Shown here piece after piece: positions 51,950 through 57,628 of a DNA stretch of 57,628 bases. This stretch comes from UMGS1696 sp964430105. Its GTDB lineage: Bacteria > Bacillota > Clostridia > Oscillospirales > CAG-272. The position numbers were made by a program, and so were the translations under genes. The notes beneath the pieces are model-generated. The model was given only the letters and a program-made list of their open reading frames with translations, did no database searches and was not told the DNA's origin. The stretch covers positions 1 to 57,628 of the forward strand of contig CAYSEF010000008.1 in assembly GCA_964430105.1 (NCBI GenBank), in the 5' to 3' direction. Numbering within the stretch: position 1 is the first letter of the stretch; each line of letters starts with the position of its first letter.

Positions 51950-51969
51950 AATGATAAAATTTTATCATT
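51950..51969. promoter_or_regulatory. Perfect 20-bp palindrome in the leader of the ABC operon
   Basis: AATGATAAAA/TTTTATCATT lies 17 nt after the -10 box, around +10 to +30 of the transcript, a normal place for a repressor operator. No regulator gene is adjacent. Operator role is inference. Confidence 0.6.
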
Positions 51970-52001
51970 TGCTGCTAAATCTAATAGGAGTATAAGAATT
52001 T

Positions 52002-54323
52002 ATGGCAGAAAAACAATGGTTCTTTGACTCCGGCAGACCTCAGATAGTTCCAACAGAACTTCTCCCTCTGCTCGAAGAAAAAGGAATTCCAAGTGAACAC
52101 ATAAAATTGTGTGTCAAATCGGATCTAAACCGCGATATGGTGCGTTGTGACTCTTATGTTATGTGCACCGAGTCAGATATAATAGTTCTTTCGGGCTCTG
52201 TAACTCTGAATCGTGGTAAGAATTCGACACCGATATCTCGAAAAAAACTTGACAGGCAGTTTGAAATACTTTCTTATGACTGCTTTGATCTTGCGGAATT
52301 ATCGAATTTCAAGGTAGAAGAACAGATAGCTTCGGCTCGCTTGACTGCAAAAAAATTAAATGGTAGCTATGAGCTGATTACTAACCTCTCCAACACCTAT
52401 AAAGACGATTTTTTTGTTGCTGTACGATTTATCGAACAACTCAAAAAAGAAGGTCAGATAACTCCGGACGAAAAAGCTTCCCGTCATCATAATGATATGT
52501 TTTGTCCGAAATGCGGAAGTAAGTACATAGATCCCGAAAGAAAGCTTTGTCCTAAATGTATGGACAAAAACAAGATCGTTAAGCGTACTTCGCAGTTTAT
52601 TTTGAAATATAAGCTGGAAATAGCTATACTGATAGCTATGCTTATTCTAACCAGTGCGCTCGGCGTTATATCACCGTACATTTCATCAGGCTTCTATTAT
52701 GATGAAGTACTTGATGTCGCTGGTGAATTTTACGGTCAGATATTATTGGTGCTGATAATTATTATATCTACCCGTCTTTTGTCGATGGTAGTCAATATTT
52801 TCCACAGCATCGTCACGTCGGTTATAGCAGCGAAAGTCGTTTATGATCTAAAAAAGGTCATTTTCGCATCAATTGAACGTCTTTCTCTTTCATTCTTCAC
52901 AAACCGTCAGACAGGCGGTCTTATGACTCAGGTAACAAGAGATGCACAAACAATATACTGGTTCTTCTGTGACGGTGTTCCCTACTACTTGGTAAACATA
53001 GTACAGATTGTCGCAGTACTTGTTATCATGATATTCATGAATCCGCTTCTCACTCTTCTCACTGTTGTAACAGTACCATTCTTGTTCCTTTGTATGAAGT
53101 TTTTGTTCAATCGTATGGACAAATACCACATTAAGCGTTGGACACGACAGAGACAGATGAACTCAGTACTTTCGGATATTCTGAGTGGTATGAGAGTTGT
53201 TAAGGCTTTCTCAAAAGAAAAGGATGAAACCAGACGTTTTGATAGAAGCAGCCGTGATCTTGCGGATGCTGAAATTGATACATCCACATTCAGTACTGTT
53301 GCCTTTCCTGCTGTTGAAGTTTTATTCTATATCAGCAATTTGATAGTTCTTGGTGTTGGTGGTTGGATGGTAATTCAGGGTAAAATGTCTTATGGTATCC
53401 TGCTTACATTCACCTCGTACATGAATATGCTTCTGAGCCCACTTGGCAGCTTTGTAAACATGGTTTATGAGTTTACAGACAGCCTTAACGCAATGAGTCG
53501 TCTTGTTGAAATAATGGATGCAAAGCCTGATGTTGTTGAAGCTGATAATCCTGTACATTTGACAAATTGTCGTGGTGATGTCGAATTCAGAAACGTAGAC
53601 TTCTCCTATGATAAGCACCGAAAGATAATCGATAATGTGTCTTTTAAAGTAGATGCAGGTCAAGCACTTGGAATAGTAGGACATACAGGTGCGGGAAAAT
53701 CCACACTTGCAAATCTTTTGATTCGTCTCTATGATGTAACAGCAGGTGAGATTCTTATTGACGGTATTAACGTAAAAGATATCGCATTCGAGGACCTTCG
53801 TCAGAATGTCGCTATAGTATCACAGGAAACTTACCTTTTCATGGGTACTATCCTTGATAATATTCGCTATGCAAGACCAGATGCTACCGAAGAAGAAGTT
53901 ATAGAGGCAGCTAAAATTGCAGGTGCTCATGACTTTATCGTAAAGCTCCCCGATTCATATTCAACTATGATAGGTTTCGGTTATAAGGATCTCTCAGGTG
54001 GTGAACGTCAGCGTGTTTCCATTGCCCGTGCCATTCTCAGAAATCCAAAGATACTGATTCTTGACGAAGCAACAGCTGCTATGGATACTGAAACTGAACG
54101 TAAGATTCAAACAGCTCTTGAAAAGCTTTCAGTAGGCCGTACAACTATTATGATTGCGCACCGTCTCTCTACATTGCGTGATGCGGATAAGCTCATAGTT
54201 ATTGAAAACGGCAAGATGCCCGAATCAGGCACTCATCTTGAGCTTATCAATAAAAAAGGCATTTATTTCAATCTCTACAAGCTTCAGCTTGAGGCTATGA
54301 GAAATATCGGTATCGAGGAATAA
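52002..54323 (+). CDS. ABC exporter half-transporter with N-terminal PH-like region and zinc ribbon (first)
   Basis: 773 residues. Residues 1-165 form a domain with no ABC similarity that looks like a PH-type beta barrel (SYVMCTESDIIVLSG, IASARLTAKKLNGSYELI). A zinc ribbon CPKCGSKYIDPERKLCPKC follows at about 168-186, then six TM helices and the ATPase: Walker A GHTGAGKST, Q-loop VSQETYLF, signature LSGGERQRVS, Walker B ILILDEATAAMD, H-loop IAHRLSTL. The catalytic Glu is intact and the signature Q is E. Followed after 13 nt by the DUF1854 gene. Substrate unknown. Confidence 0.9.
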   Translation: MAEKQWFFDSGRPQIVPTELLPLLEEKGIPSEHIKLCVKSDLNRDMVRCDSYVMCTESDIIVLSGSVTLNRGKNSTPISRKKLDRQFEILSYDCFDLAELSNFKVEEQIASARLTAKKLNGSYELITNLSNTYKDDFFVAVRFIEQLKKEGQITPDEKASRHHNDMFCPKCGSKYIDPERKLCPKCMDKNKIVKRTSQFILKYKLEIAILIAMLILTSALGVISPYISSGFYYDEVLDVAGEFYGQILLVLIIIISTRLLSMVVNIFHSIVTSVIAAKVVYDLKKVIFASIERLSLSFFTNRQTGGLMTQVTRDAQTIYWFFCDGVPYYLVNIVQIVAVLVIMIFMNPLLTLLTVVTVPFLFLCMKFLFNRMDKYHIKRWTRQRQMNSVLSDILSGMRVVKAFSKEKDETRRFDRSSRDLADAEIDTSTFSTVAFPAVEVLFYISNLIVLGVGGWMVIQGKMSYGILLTFTSYMNMLLSPLGSFVNMVYEFTDSLNAMSRLVEIMDAKPDVVEADNPVHLTNCRGDVEFRNVDFSYDKHRKIIDNVSFKVDAGQALGIVGHTGAGKSTLANLLIRLYDVTAGEILIDGINVKDIAFEDLRQNVAIVSQETYLFMGTILDNIRYARPDATEEEVIEAAKIAGAHDFIVKLPDSYSTMIGFGYKDLSGGERQRVSIARAILRNPKILILDEATAAMDTETERKIQTALEKLSVGRTTIMIAHRLSTLRDADKLIVIENGKMPESGTHLELINKKGIYFNLYKLQLEAMRNIGIEE

Positions 54324-54336
54324 GGAGGATTTTGTT

Positions 54337-54888
54337 ATGGCAGATCAAAATAGAACAGAAAAAACAGCCCTCCGCGAGGTTGTTGCTGTTACATATATTA
54401 CTAAAGAAAATTCAAAATTTGAAATTTGCAATGATTTTTTGAAACTGACTCTCACTGTTCCCAACGAAGATGGAGTAGTTGAAACAAATACATATGATCG
54501 AATTTTCTTGCATCGTGCATTTCCGTTTGACTATCCATATTCGTATATTTCCGTGCTTGATCTTGAATCCCGTGAACTCGGACTTATCAAGGATATAGAT
54601 GAATTCGATAGTGAAATTTCGGCTATGCTTCGTGCTGAGCTTGACAGAAAGTATTACACACCTGTGATCAACCAGATACTCTCTGTAAAAGATAAGTTCG
54701 GTTTCTCATATTGGAAGGTTGTCACAGACGAAGGCGAACTTACTTTTACACTTAGGGATACATTCCGCAGTCTTCTAAAAGTCGGCTCACGGATTTTTGT
54801 AAACGATATTGATGGAAACAGATATGAAATTCCGGATATCGAAAAACTGGATCACAAGAGCTTCAAAAAAATAGAGCTCTTCCTGTAA
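54337..54888 (+). CDS. DUF1854 family protein
   Basis: A 183-residue soluble acidic protein matching DUF1854: HRAFPFDYPYSYISVLD, GLIKDIDEFDSE, WKVVTDEGELTFTLRD and a terminal VNDIDGNRYEIPDIEKLDHKS. Biochemical function is unknown; members are commonly found beside ABC exporter genes. GGAGG precedes the ATG. It is placed between two ABC halves in one operon, so it may be a cytoplasmic accessory subunit. Confidence 0.9.
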   Translation: MADQNRTEKTALREVVAVTYITKENSKFEICNDFLKLTLTVPNEDGVVETNTYDRIFLHRAFPFDYPYSYISVLDLESRELGLIKDIDEFDSEISAMLRAELDRKYYTPVINQILSVKDKFGFSYWKVVTDEGELTFTLRDTFRSLLKVGSRIFVNDIDGNRYEIPDIEKLDHKSFKKIELFL

Positions 54889-54912
54889 ATAACTAATTAA
54901 GGGAGATATTAT

Positions 54913-57138
54913 ATGGAAAACAGACAGGTTTTGACGGAACGGGTGCTATCACTCGACAAGTCGATCTGTGCGGAAGATATACTTTTGCCCATCGACTTTA
55001 ATTTGAGTCCGTCATCCCGAAAAAACAGAGTGGACGGAATTACCGTTCTTCTTAAAGACAAAATAGTAGTTTTCCGCGATGGCGAAAAAATATACGAGAT
55101 CAAGCTCTCTGATGTAAAAGAGGTCATATTTAGAAACGGTATCGGATGCGTGTTCATCGAATGTGAATTGAAATCGGGTGACTGGAGAATGCTTTGTCGC
55201 TCTGATATGCAGTATCGCGATTTTTATGCCGCCGCCTCACGTGAAATCAACAACTATCTCGAAGGCAAGAATATATCATATGCGTATGAAGCTGAGATCA
55301 ACCACAGATGCCCAAAATGCAATAGACAGTTCCGTCCCGGATCAAATATTTGCGAGCATTGTGTAGATAAAACACACTACTTAAAGCGTCTTTGGGATAT
55401 CGCAAAGCCTTATCGTCATTTAATATATTTGTCGGTACTATTTTACTTTGTTATAGCTGCTGCTAATCTTCTGCCACCATACATCAACAGAATTTTGGTT
55501 GATGACTATATCAAAGCAGATGAAATGCCAAAACTGGCCGGCTATATAACAGTTATTGCGATGATGTTCCTTGTAAATATCGCAACAAGACTCATCTCAA
55601 TGATCAGAAATGTTCTGCTTATTCGTGCCGGTAATAATATAACAGTTACCCTTCGTGAACTCGTTTTTGATAAAATTCAAAAGCTCTCCATCGAACGTAT
55701 TTCAAAGAGAACATCCGGTGAGCTGATGAACCGCGTATCAAATGATACCGGTGAACTTTCCAGATTTATTACTAATGACTTTGGTAATATGTTTGAGCAG
55801 GTATTGATTCTGCTTGTTGTTGGAATTTACCTTTTCTCATATGATTGGCGTCTTGCACTCATGATAATTCTTCCAACGCCTATCGTAATGTATTCCTATA
55901 AGCTGTTCCATCGTTTCATGCACCAGATATTCCATCGTCAGTGGCAGCTTGGCTCACGTGCTAACACAATTCTCCATGATACTTTTTCAGGTATTAGAGT
56001 AGTTAAAGCATTCGGAATGGAAAAACGTGAGATAAATCGCTACGATGAAGTTACACGTGATGAACGTGATGCACAAATAACCGCAGAAAAATTCTTCGGT
56101 AAGGTGCAGCCTGTTCTAAACTTCCTTATGGGTATTGGCGAATTCTTCCTGCTTTATTACGTCGGTAATAAGATTCTCGGTGGTGAAATGACTCTTGGTG
56201 AAATGAGCCAGTTCTCATCTTATGTAAGCATTATTTATGGTCCTCTGCGTTGGCTGTCATCAATCCCACGTCGTTTGACTCGTGTAATGACATCGGTTGT
56301 TAAGATTTTTGAAGTAATCGACGAAGATATCGACGTTGCTGACAAAGAAAATGCAATTGATCACCAGATCGAAGGTACTATTACTTTCGACAATGTTTCC
56401 TTTGGCTATGATAAAACCGCATATGTTCTTAAGAATATTTCCGCAGAAATCAAACCCGGAGAAATGATTGGTATTGTAGGTCGTTCCGGTGTAGGTAAAT
56501 CGACACTTATCAATTTGCTCATGCGTATGTATGATGTAAGTGAAGGATCTATTAAAATCGATGGTATTGATATCAAGGATATTTCTCAAGAATCTCTGCG
56601 TTCTCAAATTGGTGTTGTTCTACAGGAAACATTCCTATTCTCCGGCACTATTTATGACAACATTGCATATGCTAAGCCGAACGCTACGCGTGATGAAGTT
56701 ATCACAGCGGCAAAGATTGCAGGCGCACATAGCTTTATTATGAAGCTTCCAAATGCATATAACACAAAGGTTGGAGAAAGAGGTCACACATTATCAGGTG
56801 GTGAACGTCAGCGTGTTGCTATCGCCAGAGCGTTACTACACAATCCAAAAATACTTATACTTGATGAAGCTACAGCATCTCTTGATACTGAAACCGAAAA
56901 ACAGATCCAGGATGCACTTCAGAAGCTTATTGCGGATCGTACTACTCTTGCTATTGCACACCGTCTTTCAACTCTTCGTAATGCTACCAAAATACTTGTA
57001 CTCGACAAGGGCGGACTCGCTGAAATGGGCACCCACGATGAGCTTATAAGGAAAAAAGGTATTTATTACGGTCTTGTTATGGCTCAGAGACAAATGTCTA
57101 AAATGTCTCCAAAGAATCAAGAGAAAAAAACATCTTGA
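54913..57138 (+). CDS. ABC exporter half-transporter with N-terminal PH-like region and zinc ribbon (second)
   Basis: 741 residues with the same build as the gene at 52002: residues 1-130 PH-like (DGITVLLKDKIVVFRDGEK, FIECELKSGDWRML), a zinc ribbon CPKCNRQFRPGSNICEHC at about 136-153, six TM helices, then ATPase motifs GRSGVGKST, LQETFLF, LSGGERQRVA, ILILDEATASLD and IAHRLSTL. Catalytic Glu is intact here too, so both halves look ATPase-competent. GGGAG precedes the ATG. Last gene of the operon, with a strong terminator after it. Confidence 0.9.
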   Translation: MENRQVLTERVLSLDKSICAEDILLPIDFNLSPSSRKNRVDGITVLLKDKIVVFRDGEKIYEIKLSDVKEVIFRNGIGCVFIECELKSGDWRMLCRSDMQYRDFYAAASREINNYLEGKNISYAYEAEINHRCPKCNRQFRPGSNICEHCVDKTHYLKRLWDIAKPYRHLIYLSVLFYFVIAAANLLPPYINRILVDDYIKADEMPKLAGYITVIAMMFLVNIATRLISMIRNVLLIRAGNNITVTLRELVFDKIQKLSIERISKRTSGELMNRVSNDTGELSRFITNDFGNMFEQVLILLVVGIYLFSYDWRLALMIILPTPIVMYSYKLFHRFMHQIFHRQWQLGSRANTILHDTFSGIRVVKAFGMEKREINRYDEVTRDERDAQITAEKFFGKVQPVLNFLMGIGEFFLLYYVGNKILGGEMTLGEMSQFSSYVSIIYGPLRWLSSIPRRLTRVMTSVVKIFEVIDEDIDVADKENAIDHQIEGTITFDNVSFGYDKTAYVLKNISAEIKPGEMIGIVGRSGVGKSTLINLLMRMYDVSEGSIKIDGIDIKDISQESLRSQIGVVLQETFLFSGTIYDNIAYAKPNATRDEVITAAKIAGAHSFIMKLPNAYNTKVGERGHTLSGGERQRVAIARALLHNPKILILDEATASLDTETEKQIQDALQKLIADRTTLAIAHRLSTLRNATKILVLDKGGLAEMGTHDELIRKKGIYYGLVMAQRQMSKMSPKNQEKKTS

Positions 57139-57165
57139 CGAATTTTCAATAATTGAATAAAAACA

Positions 57166-57200
57166 AAAAAACAGTGGATGAAAAAAATCCGCTGTTTTTT
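57166..57200 (+). terminator. Terminator of the ABC operon
   Basis: 12-bp stem AAAACAGTGGAT/ATCCGCTGTTTT (57168-57179 with 57187-57198, one T-G pair) plus T-run, directly after the stop. Confidence 0.9.
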
Positions 57201-57209
57201 GTTATAAAA

Positions 57210-57235
57210 AAACCGTCTGAGAAAATCAGACAGTT
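57210..57235 (-). terminator. Terminator after the last hypothetical gene
   Basis: Minus-strand stem AAACTGTCTGA/TCAGACGGTTT (57235-57226 with 57220-57210), loop TTTTC, followed by Ts. Confidence 0.9.
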
Positions 57236-57257
57236 TCCATATTCAAGTACTAATATT

Positions 57258-57581
57258 TTAAGAAGCAAGATAACGATCGAGCCATGCAACTGCAATATCA
57301 AAAGCGTTATTCAATCCGTTCTTCATACTTTCCTTAATAACTCTTTCGTTTTTTGAGAGCGATGTATCAGTGCTAAGAAGCTGTACATAAACCATATCCG
57401 GAACCTTATTTCCGTTATACTCTTTTTCGGACATAATAATCATTTGAATGATATATTTATCGGAAACATTTCCGTAGCAAATTACGTTGTCTTCACGAAC
57501 AATAGGACGATTTTTGTATAAAATATAATCGCCATCAACAGTGGACTTCACATCTTTTTTATCAATAACCCATTCTGCCAT
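57258..57581 (-). CDS. Conserved small hypothetical protein
   Basis: A 107-residue soluble protein without a recognised family. It contains WVIDKKDVKSTVDGDYILY at the start, a beta-rich centre (IIQMIIMSEKEYNG) and a helical end (NAFDIAVAWLDRYL). AGGGAAGG lies before the ATG at 57581 and a terminator follows the stop, so it looks like a genuine gene. Function unknown. Confidence 0.78.
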   Translation of the reverse strand: MAEWVIDKKDVKSTVDGDYILYKNRPIVREDNVICYGNVSDKYIIQMIIMSEKEYNGNKVPDMVYVQLLSTDTSLSKNERVIKESMKNGLNNAFDIAVAWLDRYLAS

Positions 57582-57628
57582 ACGAGTATCCTTCCCTCTA
57601 CAATATATTTTATCTGTAATAGATATAT

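Noticed and set aside
1..57628. CRISPR array, prophage or insertion sequence
   Set aside because: No regularly spaced repeats, transposase, integrase or phage structural genes were found on reading the whole window.

Overview
The window is AT-rich chromosomal DNA from a low-GC, endospore-forming anaerobic Firmicute, most likely a member of the Clostridia (Oscillospiraceae/Ruminococcaceae-like). The basis is a spoIIID gene, a pyruvate:ferredoxin oxidoreductase of the anaerobic fused type, a large Bacillus/Clostridium-type SRP RNA, frequent TTGxxx-17-TATAAT promoters with strong GGAGG ribosome sites, and many small hypothetical families typical of gut Clostridia. The species cannot be named from the sequence. 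I see no insertion sequence, prophage, integrase or CRISPR array, so this is mostly a conserved core segment with a few accessory modules.

Layout. 1-7.9 kb: dnaX, SRP RNA and enolase (minus strand), an M18 aminopeptidase, a NUDIX hydrolase, a secreted trigger-factor-like FKBP lipoprotein, a TagA/WecG-type glycosyltransferase and an acyl carrier protein behind a consensus promoter. 8-15.9 kb: a plus-strand run with a TIM-barrel sugar isomerase-like protein, a membrane-anchored hypothetical protein, a GNAT enzyme and pyrR; then convergent ybaK, an orphan PTS EIIC, smpB directly followed by tmRNA, AIM24, a TIGR04076-like protein and a cytoplasmic GH76-like protein. 16-24.7 kb, minus strand: PFOR, typA/bipA and a DinG/XPD-like helicase fused to a PD-(D/E)XK nuclease-like domain. 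24.8-33.4 kb: zinc-ribbon and 32-residue Cys-rich small proteins on plus; then a minus-strand series DIP1984, YfcE, TIM-barrel isomerase, DnaI/DnaC-type helicase loader, DnaD, tsaD, a phosphatase-RimI fusion, a lipoprotein and dCMP deaminase. 33.5-45.4 kb: a SpoVB/MurJ-like flippase, tRNA-Glu(CTC), a flavodoxin-like protein, an ECF S component next to type III pantothenate kinase, spoIIID, a Leloir-type cluster (nucleotidyltransferase-galE-galM), a Cys-rich protein of possible spore-coat type, a P-loop protein, pgi and a D,D-carboxypeptidase. 45.5-51.7 kb: a DUF4129-type membrane protein, DUF58 and MoxR ATPase preceded by a GH106-like glycosidase. 52-57.1 kb: a three-gene plus-strand operon with two ABC exporter halves, each carrying a non-standard N-terminal domain plus zinc ribbon, and a DUF1854 protein between them, driven by a consensus promoter with a perfect 20-bp palindrome in the leader. 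A small conserved hypothetical gene closes the window.

The best candidate for an undescribed system is this last ABC/DUF1854/ABC operon. Secondary points of interest are the arginine-phosphatase-like/RimI fusion beside tsaD, the nuclease-helicase fusion, the secreted FKBP/trigger-factor lipoprotein, and the long perfect palindrome upstream of coaX. All functional calls rest on motif recognition by eye; no database search was possible.
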